Below, piece by piece: positions 9,552-19,166 of a stretch of 64,000 nucleotides of DNA; position 1 is the stretch's first letter, and each line of letters begins with the position of its first letter. A model generated the notes under the pieces. The model worked only from the letters and a program-made list of their open reading frames with translations. It did no database searches and was not told where the DNA came from. The stretch is from SAR324 cluster bacterium (GTDB taxonomy: Bacteria; SAR324; NAC60-12). The DNA is taken from the NCBI GenBank assembly GCA_015231825.1, contig JADGAV010000001.1, positions 316,248-380,247 on the forward strand, written 5' to 3'. The position numbers and the translations under genes are program-made.

Positions 9552-10984
9552 GAAAGCTCTTTAAATTTTCGAATATCGGTGATTTTTCCTGTGATGGCGG
9601 CGCAGGCTGCCATGGCTGGACTTGCCAGGTGAGTTCTTGATTGGGGGCCCTGGCGTCCAATGAAATTTCTATTTGATGTAGATACGCAGTGTTTTCCTGA
9701 TTCTACATATTCTTCATTGGTAGCCACACATTGTGAACATCCCGGTTCGCGCCATTTAAATCCAGCCTTGATAAAAATTTGGTCCAGACCTGAAATTTCT
9801 GCTTCCCTTTTGACTTGCTGTGAACCGGGTACCACCCAGGCCTCGACCTGATTGGAAACCTTTTTTCCCTTGACAAGATCCGCAGCCGATTGAAGATCGC
9901 TCAGTCGGCTATTTGCACAGGAACCAATGAATACCCTTTGGATAGGGAGACCTTCGATAGCCTGACCAGGCTTCAAATCCATGTATTGAAGCGCATTTTC
10001 CCATCCTAGTCGAGTGTTTTCGTCTGGTGCAGCATCCGGATTCGGGATGTGTTCGGAGATCGAAATGGTGTGGGCCGGACTGATACCCCAACTGATTTGG
10101 GGGGCAATTTTAGAAACTTGAACCTCTATTTCCTGCTCGAAGCGTGCATCTTTATCCGTGTGAAGACTTTGCCAGTGCTGCAGTGCTTTTTTCCAACTGC
10201 TCTTTGTGGGAGAATAGGGACGATTCGCAAGATACTGAAAAGTAACTTCATCCGGAGCAATCAGTCCAATTCGTGCTCCAAGTTCGATAGAGAGGTTACA
10301 GATAGTCATACGTTCTTCCATTGATAGATTACGAATCGTACTTCCTGCATATTCTACAGCATGTCCAGACCCGAAATCAGCACCAAATTTACTGATCAGA
10401 TACAGCATTATATCTTTAGGATAAACGTTGGTATTCAGACTTCCCTGAAATTTGATTCTCATTTTCCTGGGCTTTTTTCCAATTACCGTTTGGGTGGCAA
10501 GGACGTGTTCGAGTTCACTGCGGCCAATGCCCCATGCAAGTGCTCCCAATGCCCCGTGAGTGCATGTATGGCTGTCTCCGCAGACCAGAGTCAATCCGGG
10601 TAAAGTCAGTCCTAATTCTGGACCGATGACATGCACAATCCCCTGTTTTTCATCATAGATATCAAATAATGTGATTCCCTGATCCATGCAATGTTTTCGG
10701 AGAAGAGGGATCAATCTTGCACCGCTTGCAGAAGAATTTTCATTTCTTCCAGGTGCGCTTGATACACAATGATCAGTGGTTGCGAAACAAAGCTCGGGAT
10801 TGCGCACCTTGAGATCCTTTTTTCCGAGTTCTACCAATGCCTGACCACCGCTTAAATCATGAATAAAGGTGCGGTCGATGTGCATGAGCTCCAGTCCACT
10901 CCCCAATTGACGGACGACATGCTGATCCCAAATCTTGTCAAGTAATGTTGCTCCCTTTTTGAGAATTCTATCTTTTTCAGACAT
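9548..10984 (-). CDS. leuC: 3-isopropylmalate dehydratase large subunit
   Basis: A 478-residue aconitase-family [4Fe-4S] subunit that converts 2-isopropylmalate to 3-isopropylmalate together with LeuD. Cluster-binding cysteines lie in IGSCANSRLSD and in the GCSQCVATN pair. DHCVSS and GDSHTCTHGALGALAWGIG are the family active-site segments. It heads a two-gene leuCD operon. Compared with E. coli LeuC it carries modest extra length in the region after FGADFGSGHAVEYAG. Confidence 0.95.
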   Translation of the reverse strand: MSEKDRILKKGATLLDKIWDQHVVRQLGSGLELMHIDRTFIHDLSGGQALVELGKKDLKVRNPELCFATTDHCVSSAPGRNENSSASGARLIPLLRKHCMDQGITLFDIYDEKQGIVHVIGPELGLTLPGLTLVCGDSHTCTHGALGALAWGIGRSELEHVLATQTVIGKKPRKMRIKFQGSLNTNVYPKDIMLYLISKFGADFGSGHAVEYAGSTIRNLSMEERMTICNLSIELGARIGLIAPDEVTFQYLANRPYSPTKSSWKKALQHWQSLHTDKDARFEQEIEVQVSKIAPQISWGISPAHTISISEHIPNPDAAPDENTRLGWENALQYMDLKPGQAIEGLPIQRVFIGSCANSRLSDLQSAADLVKGKKVSNQVEAWVVPGSQQVKREAEISGLDQIFIKAGFKWREPGCSQCVATNEEYVESGKHCVSTSNRNFIGRQGPQSRTHLASPAMAACAAITGKITDIRKFKELS

Positions 10985-11442
10985 CGCAGAAATCCATTGG
11001 TGTTGGCTAAATTGATCGATTGTGGAAGCTTATGAAATTAAGCATTCACAATCAAATCATATTTCCTATCCGATTTTCAGAGCAAAGAAAAATTGGTTAT
11101 TTTCAATTTATCTTGTTGGGAAAGCTATAGAATTTTACCGTGAGAAATGGTAAAAAACGTCTTTTTATTCTATCCATTTGACTTGCCCAATACATTTCAG
11201 ATGAACGGATTAAACGGGATCCATTGAAATTCATTTATGAATCATAAACCTTTGTCTCTTTAAAAGTTTGCAAGTCAAAAACCAGAAAGTATTCCAGGAA
11301 AACTGATGCTGGTGTTTGAAATATCGGAGGGTGGAATCCTTTCATGTTTTTAGAACAAATTTTCTAAGTCTTCGCCACTGTCCGTTTGATCAAAAAACCT
11401 GGATAGATTTCTCAAATCTTTCCAATGTGAAGAAAGTGAGCT
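10985..11442. promoter_or_regulatory. 458-bp divergent intergenic region with an inverted repeat
   Basis: This region separates leuC (minus) from the dioxygenase gene (plus) and must hold both promoters. The one clear structure is a perfect inverted repeat, TTTTACC at 11133-11139 and GGTAAAA at 11149-11155, about 150 bases upstream of leuC. It could be an operator or leader hairpin. No leader peptide rich in Leu codons and no convincing -35/-10 pair was found by eye. Confidence 0.35.
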
Positions 11443-12303
11443 ATGAAAAACTTAACGGCAGACAACATGACGGAAGCGGTACTGAAATCGGCAGAGGGAA
11501 CAGAAAATCCACGAGCAAAAGAAATCATGAGCAGCCTTATCAGGCATTTGCATGAATTTGTCAGGGAGGTCAGATTGACCCAGGAAGAATGGCAAATCGG
11601 GCTGGATTATCTCTATGAAGCAGGACAGATTTCAAATCCGGAAAGGCAGGAGTTTATCTTGACGTCAGATACTCTTGGAATTTCCTCACTGGTGGATATC
11701 ATAAACAATGTCCGTGATGGAGCAACTCCATCCAGCGTACTCGGTCCTTTCTACATTGAAAATTCGAGAAAAGTGGAAATTGGTGCGAGTTTGATCGGGC
11801 AAAGCGAGGGAACCCCAACCATTGTTTCCGGAAAAGTATGGAATATTGCGGGAGAACCTGTTCAAGGTGCTTTGGTTGATGTTTGGCACAACGCCGACAA
11901 TCGCCTCTATGAAGGACAGGACCCTGAGCAACCAGAAAATAATCTACGATGTCAAATGCTGACAAATAGGGATGGATATTACAAGTTCATTACAACACGG
12001 CCACAATCCTATCAGATTCCTGAAGATGGACCAGTCGGGGACATGCTGCGAATGCAGAAAAGGCATGCTTGGCGACCGGCTCATATTCATTACAAGGTCA
12101 CTGCTGAAGGATTTGAACCGTTGATCACTGCAATTTATGCCGATGATGATCCCTATTTGGAAGAAGATGCAGTATTTGGAGTGCGCGAATCGTTGATAGT
12201 ACCTTTTCGTATGATAGATTCCAAGGAAGAAGCGGAAAAAAACAAAATCCCCTCCCCTTTTTGCAGCGTCGAGTTTGATTTCACATTGAAGTCAATTCAA
12301 TGA
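11443..12303 (+). CDS. Intradiol ring-cleavage dioxygenase (catechol/hydroxyquinol 1,2-dioxygenase type)
   Basis: A 286-residue non-haem Fe(III) dioxygenase that cleaves a catechol-type ring between the hydroxyls. The N-terminal helical dioxygenase_N domain (about residues 25-100) is followed by the catalytic beta-sandwich with SSVLGPFYIE. The four predicted Fe ligands are Y156, Y190, H214 and H216 (the RPAHIHY motif). The N-terminal helical domain separates it from protocatechuate 3,4-dioxygenases. The substrate could be catechol, chlorocatechol or hydroxyquinol, and I cannot tell which. No maleylacetate reductase or muconate cycloisomerase is nearby, so it stands alone between leuC and a MetA-like gene. 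Confidence 0.88.
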   Translation: MKNLTADNMTEAVLKSAEGTENPRAKEIMSSLIRHLHEFVREVRLTQEEWQIGLDYLYEAGQISNPERQEFILTSDTLGISSLVDIINNVRDGATPSSVLGPFYIENSRKVEIGASLIGQSEGTPTIVSGKVWNIAGEPVQGALVDVWHNADNRLYEGQDPEQPENNLRCQMLTNRDGYYKFITTRPQSYQIPEDGPVGDMLRMQKRHAWRPAHIHYKVTAEGFEPLITAIYADDDPYLEEDAVFGVRESLIVPFRMIDSKEEAEKNKIPSPFCSVEFDFTLKSIQ

Positions 12304-12402
12304 CAGATTAATTCCAATTTTTTCGGCCGTTTTGGGCGGTTGAAAATCGACAACGGGAACGTTGGATCAAGATCTGGGGACTGTTCTCAAAGAGGGAACA
12401 TC

Positions 12403-12430
12403 TTGCAAAGATTTGAACTCTCCCTATAAT
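12403..12430 (+). promoter_or_regulatory. Candidate sigma-70 promoter upstream of the MetA-like gene
   Basis: TTGCAA (12403-12408) and a perfect TATAAT (12425-12430) are separated by 16 bp, in the 258-base gap before the MetA-like gene. The -10 is consensus, while the -35 matches 4 of 6. It was picked by eye and no transcript start is known. Confidence 0.45.
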
Positions 12431-12561
12431 ACGTTCCTGATTCTTTTGGTAATTTGAAAAACGAGAATAGACTTGGTGCATTCTTGATTTATCATGTTTT
12501 TCGGGTTCGACTGATTATTCCTTATCAATCATTTTAAAAAACGTTATTGTTGAATGAATTT

Positions 12562-13452
12562 ATGACCGTAATTTTGCCAGAAAACTATCACATCCACTCT
12601 ATTCTTGAAGCAAATCGGGTGACCTGTATTCGTCGGGAAGATGCAGTCCGACAGGATATTCGTCCGATGCGTATAGGAGTGATGCATGCCCTTCCAGTCG
12701 ACGAAAATTTTGAAGCGAATATACTTCACCCATTTGGTTTATCCATTATCCAGGTCGAGCCGGTTTGGATAAAGCTCCGATCTTACCCGGACAAGCTGGA
12801 AGGGGATCATTTGCAGGAATTGTATGTGTCTTATGAAGAGGCCATCAAAGATGAGCCGCTTGATGGATTGATTGTTAATGGTGCTTCCATTGAACAAATT
12901 CCTTTCGAATCAGTTAATGACTGGGATGAAATCTGTGAAATCCTTTTGGATTCAAAAATGAAATGCCCCAGTACTCTTGGAATCGGATGGGGAGCCCTGG
13001 CTCTTGCATACCTTGAAGGAATTGAGAAGTCAGAATATTCTCAAAGGCATTTTGGGGTTTATCCTGTCGAAAATATTTATCCCTTTCATGAAATCACTGG
13101 AGAACTGGATAATTCATTCTGGTGTCCGCAAAATCGACTCGCAGGAATAGAAGATCAAATTCTGGAACGGGCAGCAGAAGAAAAACGAATTAATCTGTTG
13201 GCTCATGGTCAAGAAAGCGGATATGTCATTTTTGAAACACAGGATCACCGATTCGTGATGCACACCGGGCATCCTGAATACAATGTCTTAAAACTGATTG
13301 AAGAAGCAAAACGTTCGCAAACAAGTGAAAAAATTCATTCCCGTTCCAATTTCGATCCGGAGAAGCCGGTCAATCGCTGGCAAGGTCACCGGAATTCCTT
13401 TTTTACTCAATGGTTGAAATACTGCTATACCAATGTGAGTCTCAGCCCCTAA
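12562..13452 (+). CDS. Homoserine O-succinyltransferase (MetA) family protein lacking the catalytic cysteine
   Basis: A 296-residue member of the MetA/HTS family (class I glutamine amidotransferase fold). I use the ATG at 12562 because MTVILPENY aligns with the usual MetA start, rather than the TTG codons just upstream. Family segments are clear: DIRPMRIGVMHALP, EPLDGLIVNGASIEQIPFE and VMHTGHPEYNV, where the last carries the His and Glu of the catalytic triad. The nucleophile segment, STLHICWGAQA in MetA, reads STLGIGWGALA here: the codon in place of the catalytic Cys is GGA (Gly) and the preceding His is also Gly. The LMPKK lysine region is also changed. Ordinary homoserine acylation by ping-pong chemistry is therefore unlikely. 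The reading frame is intact, so it is a diverged paralogue or pseudoenzyme rather than a decayed gene. Confidence 0.8.
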   Translation: MTVILPENYHIHSILEANRVTCIRREDAVRQDIRPMRIGVMHALPVDENFEANILHPFGLSIIQVEPVWIKLRSYPDKLEGDHLQELYVSYEEAIKDEPLDGLIVNGASIEQIPFESVNDWDEICEILLDSKMKCPSTLGIGWGALALAYLEGIEKSEYSQRHFGVYPVENIYPFHEITGELDNSFWCPQNRLAGIEDQILERAAEEKRINLLAHGQESGYVIFETQDHRFVMHTGHPEYNVLKLIEEAKRSQTSEKIHSRSNFDPEKPVNRWQGHRNSFFTQWLKYCYTNVSLSP

Positions 13453-13477
13453 TCCAGCCCAAATTGGAGAAACGATT

Positions 13478-16400
13478 ATGAAGAATGTCATTTTTCAGTG
13501 TCGATTTCAATTCGTCTCCATCTTCTTATTACTTTGCTCCTGTCTATCGGCTCCTTTCCTGACATTCGGGTTCAATCCGGAACACCTTGATCAGTTGTTG
13601 GAAACGAAAAAATGTGCCCAATGTGATCTGAGCGGGGTGACTCTTGAAAATATAGATTTAAAAGAAGCTGATCTGCCCGGGGCTAACTTGAAAGGATCCA
13701 CCTTAATAAATGTGAACCTGGACCGAGCGAACCTGAAGGGTGCAAACCTGCAGAACTCTGAATTGGACCACGTTGATTTGAGAGAAGCAATTTTGGTTGA
13801 AGCCAATCTTCAGCATGCTTCGGTAAACAAAAGTTCTATGGATCAAAGTAATTTTGCACGTGCAAATCTTGATTTTGTAATGCTTCGAAAAGCGACTTTA
13901 AAGCGAGCTAATTTCAGAGGAGTGACAATGAGAGAATCGGAACTCCTGGGAGTTAGTGCCGATGAAATTGATCTTCGCAAGGCAGACCTAACTCGCTCCC
14001 GTTTGATTGGACTCGATGTCAATCGTGGGAGTTTGCAATCAATAAAACTCAATGAAAGCAAGCTTCTTGGAGTTTCCTTTGATCGGGTCAATCTCACAAA
14101 ATCCAGTTTGCTTTCGATCAATATCGATGGAGGGACTTTTGATCAGGCTAAATTGAATTTTGCGAATATGCAGTATGCTTCGCTGAGAATCGCAAATTTT
14201 GAACAGGCACAATTTGTTTCTACCGATTTAAGAAACGCTAAAATCCTTTCAGCAGACTTCAACAGGGCCAATTTGAAAGGTTCATTGATTGAGAATACGT
14301 TTTTCGATTCGGTAAATTTTACAGGTGCCACCTGGGTTGATGGCAGTCTCAATATCCCGGGAAATTTCCTTGGCGAACACAGCCACCCTGATGTGGAAAA
14401 CCTGATCCGGTATTGGATCGAAAAAAATTCCAGGGAGGTCCTGGCTTTACTGACTCTTGCTCTACCTGAAGACAACGCGGTAATCATGCCGGCAATTCTG
14501 TGTATTTTCCTTGGATTAGCACCAGTTATATACTTTTTTAGAAAACGTAAAAACCTCCTTTATCATGTGGGATTGATGCTGGTCAGCATTGGAGTTTCTT
14601 TTTTCCTTTTTACCAATATCATGATCGACCTTTTAACCCTCGGGTTTTTATGGGAAGTATTTTTAGTGTCTTCTCTTTGCTTTATTGGCGGAACTTTTTG
14701 CGGATTTTTAGATAGTTTATTTGGAGGAGGAACCCGGAAAGTGGTTCAGTTGATTTGGAAAATTCACGGACTTGTAACGATTGGGATAGTAGTCATGACG
14801 ATTGTCCTTCAGTTTCAATCTGAAGAAGTGATCCTTCCCTGGTTTAAGATCGGAGGGGCTGGCATTATGCTGCTTCTATTTATTATTTATCTTATTTTGC
14901 CTTTAATTACAGTGATCAAGGGGGTATTTCAAGGAAATCCGGATTCACGAATTGTCGGAATTACGTTTCTCATTATGGGACTCTGTTCGGCTACAGTTCC
15001 AATTTTTGGAACGACCTGGGCATTTCAGTTGAGTGTGCTGGGAGGGTTTCTTTTTATGGCATCACCTTTGATGATTATTTTTCGGAACACCATCAAGGTT
15101 CAAAATCGCCTCGAATCTTATGCACATGAGTTGGAGGAGCAATCCCAACATTTAGAGAGCAAGAATCAGGAACTTTCCCGCCTGGATAAATTAAAAGATG
15201 AATTTCTTGCAAATACCACCCATGAATTAAAAACTCCGCTCAATGGAATGATCGGCATCACAGACTCGATGCTCAATGGCGTTACCGGAGATTTGACTGA
15301 TGCTCAAAAACGGCATTTGGGGATGATCTCAACAAGCAGTCGACGATTGTCAAATCTGGTCAACGATCTTCTGGATTTTTCACGTTTGAGACACAAACAT
15401 CTTGATTTGCGGTCCCAGGTGGTGGATTTGCGTGCGATGGGACAATTGGTTCTGACGCTTTCCAGCCCCTTGGTTAAAGATAAAGCGGTTGAGTTGAGCA
15501 ATGATATCCCTGTAGATTTTCCAAATGTACAGGCAGATGAAGACCGTCTGCAGCAGATTTTTCACAACCTGGTGGGCAATGCTATCAAATTTACACCAGA
15601 GGGGAAAATCACACTTTCAGCAAAAGATAAAGGAGAAATGATTGAGGTGTCAGTTTCTGATACCGGCATTGGGGTTGCTCCAGACAAAATTGAACGCATT
15701 TTTGAATCATTTGAACAGGCAGATGGTTCCACAGCCCGTGAATATGGCGGTACAGGGTTAGGGTTAGCTATCACCCGCAAGTTAGTGGAATTGCATGGAG
15801 GTACCATAAGGGTAGAATCAAAAGAAGGGCAGGGTAGCCGCTTTTTGTTCACACTGCCGGTTGCTTCAAGAGGAAGTTCCAGCGAAGCTTCGCAACTTGT
15901 TTCTGCAACTGTGAGGGATTTTGAAAAAGAAGTTCCCGGAGCAATTTTTCAAATGACTCCTCAAAAAGAATCAGTCAGCGGTGCGATCGGGCCATCTGAA
16001 AACAAAAATCATGAATTTCACATTTTGGCGGTAGACGATGACCCGATCAACCTGCAGGTGCTGGTTGATATGCTTTCTCTGCAGCGATACAAAGTGAGCT
16101 TGGCTTCAAACGGAGAAAAAGCGCTTGCTCTTCTTGAAAACAGCCATCAGTTTGATTTGGTGCTCCTGGATGTGATGATGCCAAAAATGACGGGCTATGA
16201 TGTCTGCCAAAGGATTCGAGAAAAAATACCGGCCCACCATCTCCCTATTCTTCTGCTTACAGCAAAAAACCAGGTATCTGAACTGGTCACTGGATTCAAT
16301 GTCGGCGCCAACGATTTTTTGACGAAACCTATTTCCAAGAACGAACTGCTTCCTCGAATTCGTACCCATATTCAACTCTCAAAGATTAATTTGGCCTACA

Positions 16401-17206
16401 GTCGTTTTGTCCCTTCCGAATTCCTGGACTTGCTGAAGAAAGACACTATTGTGGATGTCGAGTTGGGAGACCATGTGAAGCAGGAAATGAGTATTTTATT
16501 TTCTGATATCCGTTCTTTTACATCCCTTTCAGAGACGATGAGTCCAGAGGAAACATTTCGTTTCATCAATTCTTATTTGAGCCTGGTGGAACCGATCATT
16601 CTGAGCCATGGAGGGGTTATTGATAAATATATTGGTGACGCGGTGATGGCTCTTTTTGCGCATCCCCACCAAGCAGTAGATGCGGGGATTGCCATGCTTA
16701 AAAACTTGGATGAATACAACGAAAATCGCCGTCAGGCAGGCTATCCTCCGATCAAAATTGGTGTTGGAATCAATACCGGTGATTTAATGCTGGGGACCAT
16801 TGGGGGAAAAAACAGGATGGATGGCACGGTGATCAGTGACGCGGTCAATTTGGCCTCACGTATGGAGGGTTTAACCAAAATCTATAAAACTCCGCTTTTG
16901 ATCAGTGAAAATACCCAAACTCGTTTGGCTCAGGCTTCAGCATACAAATGCCGTTATATCGACCATGTTCGAGTCAAAGGAAAACAGGAAATTGTTCCTG
17001 TATATGAAATTTTTAACAGTGATCCGGCTCCACAGTGTGACGCAAAATTTCGAATTCAGGAAATCTATCTTGATGCAATTGAAGCCTTTCAAAAAAAAGA
17101 CTGGCAATCTGCTGCCGAACATTTTGAAACCTGTCTTGCAGATCTCCCGGATGATCGTGTTTTGGAAATATATCTTCAACGATGTCGGGAAATGCCGGCT
17201 TCATAG
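13478..17206 (+). CDS. Pentapeptide-repeat / membrane / hybrid histidine kinase / receiver / class III nucleotide cyclase
   Basis: A 1242-residue signalling protein. Modules in order: a signal-like hydrophobic N-terminus (about 10-30); a long pentapeptide-repeat beta-helix (about 48-300) of A(D/N)Lxx type, presumably periplasmic; about seven membrane segments (about 333-540); a coiled linker; HisKA with phospho-His H582 (THELKTPLNGM); HATPase_c with N-box HNLVGNAIKF near 700 and GTGLGLA; a receiver domain with phosphoacceptor D898 (LLDVMMPKMTG); a class III cyclase domain with metal-binding D1010 and D1054 (44 apart), Lys in IDKYIGD and VNLASR; and a TPR-like tail of about 50 residues. The IDK lysine favours ATP as substrate. 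So one chain could sense, phosphorylate itself and make cAMP. A GGAG site precedes the ATG. The same cyclase-plus-tail unit recurs at 31014-32474. Confidence 0.88.
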   Translation: MKNVIFQCRFQFVSIFLLLCSCLSAPFLTFGFNPEHLDQLLETKKCAQCDLSGVTLENIDLKEADLPGANLKGSTLINVNLDRANLKGANLQNSELDHVDLREAILVEANLQHASVNKSSMDQSNFARANLDFVMLRKATLKRANFRGVTMRESELLGVSADEIDLRKADLTRSRLIGLDVNRGSLQSIKLNESKLLGVSFDRVNLTKSSLLSINIDGGTFDQAKLNFANMQYASLRIANFEQAQFVSTDLRNAKILSADFNRANLKGSLIENTFFDSVNFTGATWVDGSLNIPGNFLGEHSHPDVENLIRYWIEKNSREVLALLTLALPEDNAVIMPAILCIFLGLAPVIYFFRKRKNLLYHVGLMLVSIGVSFFLFTNIMIDLLTLGFLWEVFLVSSLCFIGGTFCGFLDSLFGGGTRKVVQLIWKIHGLVTIGIVVMTIVLQFQSEEVILPWFKIGGAGIMLLLFIIYLILPLITVIKGVFQGNPDSRIVGITFLIMGLCSATVPIFGTTWAFQLSVLGGFLFMASPLMIIFRNTIKVQNRLESYAHELEEQSQHLESKNQELSRLDKLKDEFLANTTHELKTPLNGMIGITDSMLNGVTGDLTDAQKRHLGMISTSSRRLSNLVNDLLDFSRLRHKHLDLRSQVVDLRAMGQLVLTLSSPLVKDKAVELSNDIPVDFPNVQADEDRLQQIFHNLVGNAIKFTPEGKITLSAKDKGEMIEVSVSDTGIGVAPDKIERIFESFEQADGSTAREYGGTGLGLAITRKLVELHGGTIRVESKEGQGSRFLFTLPVASRGSSSEASQLVSATVRDFEKEVPGAIFQMTPQKESVSGAIGPSENKNHEFHILAVDDDPINLQVLVDMLSLQRYKVSLASNGEKALALLENSHQFDLVLLDVMMPKMTGYDVCQRIREKIPAHHLPILLLTAKNQVSELVTGFNVGANDFLTKPISKNELLPRIRTHIQLSKINLAYSRFVPSEFLDLLKKDTIVDVELGDHVKQEMSILFSDIRSFTSLSETMSPEETFRFINSYLSLVEPIILSHGGVIDKYIGDAVMALFAHPHQAVDAGIAMLKNLDEYNENRRQAGYPPIKIGVGINTGDLMLGTIGGKNRMDGTVISDAVNLASRMEGLTKIYKTPLLISENTQTRLAQASAYKCRYIDHVRVKGKQEIVPVYEIFNSDPAPQCDAKFRIQEIYLDAIEAFQKKDWQSAAEHFETCLADLPDDRVLEIYLQRCREMPAS

Positions 17207-17311
17207 TGGACGAAGAATCCTATTGCATCCATCAAAAAAGCGGGTGAAAAACAGTGGAGGGAAATTTTTTTCTTTCCAGTTAATTTTTAAATACAGGAGG
17301 TCGGATTGCCT

Positions 17312-19153
17312 CTAGCGGTAACCTGCTGCCTGGGCGAGGAAGAGGCGGGCGTACTGACCTTTGGAAGTCATCAATTCTTTGTGAGTGCCCTGTTCTAAAA
17401 TTTTTCCTTCATGAAAAACTAAAATTTTGCTGGCCATCCTCACGGTGGAAAAACGGTGAGAAATAAGAATGGTCATCCGATCCTGAGTCAGCTTGCGAAA
17501 GTGTTCAAATATTTGTGCTTCAGCGCCTGCATCCATCGCCGCTGTCGGTTCATCCAGAACCAGAATATCAGCTTCTTGTCTCATGAATGCTCGCGAGAGG
17601 GCAATTTTCTGCCATTGTCCTCCTGAGAGTTCCCGTCCTCCGAGAAACCAGCCTCCCAATTGGGTTTGGTATCCTTCGGGCAGTGTTTGAATAAATGATT
17701 CTGCCAAGCCTTTTGCACTCGCTTCTTTCCAGCGGGCCTCATCGTTAAAATGAGAGACATCCCCTACTCCAACATTTTCACCGACTGGAAATTGATAGCG
17801 ATTGAAATCCTGAAAAATGACACCAATTCGGCGATGCAATGCATCAGAATTCCAGTTTTTCAAGTCCATTCCATCCAGGGCAATGGATCCAGAAGAAGGT
17901 TCATACAAGCGGGCCAGCAATTTGACGAGGGTTGTTTTTCCGGAGCCGTTTTCTCCTACCAGGGCCAGGCTTTCACCGGGAAGTAGTTGAAAAGAAACGT
18001 TTAGTAGTGCAGGGGTTTCAGATCCTGGATACGTAAAGGTTACGTTTTCAAAACAAATCCCCTTTTCCGGTTGGGGACCCGTTGAACAATTTCCCAGGAC
18101 TGCCGGAATTTCCTGCTCCAGATATTCATAAAGATTGGAGAGGTAGAGATTGTCTTCATACATCCCTCCAATGGCAGTCAGGAGTGCCGAGACCGCTGAC
18201 TGACCCTGCTTGAAAAGCAAGAGGTACATGGTCATTTCTCCCAGCGAAATTTGTCTGCTGATGGTTACATAAACGATCCAGGCATAAGCACCATAGAAGG
18301 CAGCCGTTCCAATCAACCCGAGGACATATCCCCAGGCGTCACGGCGGATTGCCAAATTGCGATCTTCTGTATAAAGTTTGTTGAAGATGTCCCGGTATCG
18401 CTGCAGAAGGAGAGGGCCGATCTGGAACAGTTTAACTTCTTTGACGCTGTCTTCACGAGCCAGAACTGTCTCCAGGTACATTTGCATTCTGGAATCCGGA
18501 GAACGCCAGCGAAAAAGGCGAAAGGCATCCCCGGAAAATTTTGTTTCTCCAATAAAAGAAGGAAGTCCGCAAAGGGCTAATATGAGGACAGCCAAGGGGG
18601 AGAACTGAAACAAAAGTGTCCCATAACTGGCGAGGGAAATGAGGTTTTGCAGAAGACCAAAGGTTCGGGTAACCAGGCTGAGTGGGCGTGTGGATGCTTC
18701 TCTTCGTGCACGTGACAGTTTGTCGTAAAATTCCGGATCTTCAAAATTTTTTAATTGGAGGGTGATCGCTTTTTCCAGAATCAATACATTGACACGGTGA
18801 CCCAGTTGGACTCGAAATAAGGATTGGATGAGAGAAATTCCTCGTTGTGCCCCTGTCACTCCTGCTACCAGCAGTGCTTCCATTCCGACAAATAACCAGA
18901 CTGATTGCGGATCCAAAGCTCCGGTCCGCTCAGTCTCGCGGATGGCCTCGACAACGCCATCGACGATTAACTGTCCGACGTAGGCAACTGCAGCAGGAAG
19001 GACACCTGCGAGCAAGGTGAGTGCTGCCAAAGCAACAGTCAGTGGACTATTTGTGGTCCAGACAAGTTGGATGGCGCGGCGGCTGTATCGAAATACACTG
19101 AAAAATCGCTGCCATGAATAAGTAGTTTCGTGGGAAGAAGGCGATTCTGACAA
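17312..19153 (-). CDS. ABC transporter, fused permease and ATP-binding protein (exporter type)
   Basis: A 613-residue half-transporter of the MsbA/MdlB type: an N-terminal six-helix membrane domain (about 30-330) followed by an ABC domain with Walker A GENGSGKTTLVKLL, signature LSGGQWQKIALSRA, Walker B ADILVLDEPTAAMD and the switch His in ISHRFSTV. It probably works as a homodimer exporting a lipid, peptide or drug, and nothing in the neighbourhood fixes the substrate. It lies 13 bases downstream of the CorC-like gene on the same strand and is probably cotranscribed with it. The annotated start is a TTG without an evident ribosome site, so the true N-terminus may differ by a few residues. Confidence 0.9.
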   Translation of the reverse strand: MSESPSSHETTYSWQRFFSVFRYSRRAIQLVWTTNSPLTVALAALTLLAGVLPAAVAYVGQLIVDGVVEAIRETERTGALDPQSVWLFVGMEALLVAGVTGAQRGISLIQSLFRVQLGHRVNVLILEKAITLQLKNFEDPEFYDKLSRARREASTRPLSLVTRTFGLLQNLISLASYGTLLFQFSPLAVLILALCGLPSFIGETKFSGDAFRLFRWRSPDSRMQMYLETVLAREDSVKEVKLFQIGPLLLQRYRDIFNKLYTEDRNLAIRRDAWGYVLGLIGTAAFYGAYAWIVYVTISRQISLGEMTMYLLLFKQGQSAVSALLTAIGGMYEDNLYLSNLYEYLEQEIPAVLGNCSTGPQPEKGICFENVTFTYPGSETPALLNVSFQLLPGESLALVGENGSGKTTLVKLLARLYEPSSGSIALDGMDLKNWNSDALHRRIGVIFQDFNRYQFPVGENVGVGDVSHFNDEARWKEASAKGLAESFIQTLPEGYQTQLGGWFLGGRELSGGQWQKIALSRAFMRQEADILVLDEPTAAMDAGAEAQIFEHFRKLTQDRMTILISHRFSTVRMASKILVFHEGKILEQGTHKELMTSKGQYARLFLAQAAGYR

Positions 19154-19166
19154 GGTTCAGTCTGAT

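Noticed and set aside
12501-12530. GGGTTCGA motif resembling a tRNA T-loop
   Set aside because: No acceptor, D or anticodon arms can be folded around it.
12304-12561. SAM riboswitch upstream of the MetA-like gene
   Set aside because: No SAM-I or SAM-II core could be folded by eye. Only a promoter-like element is visible.
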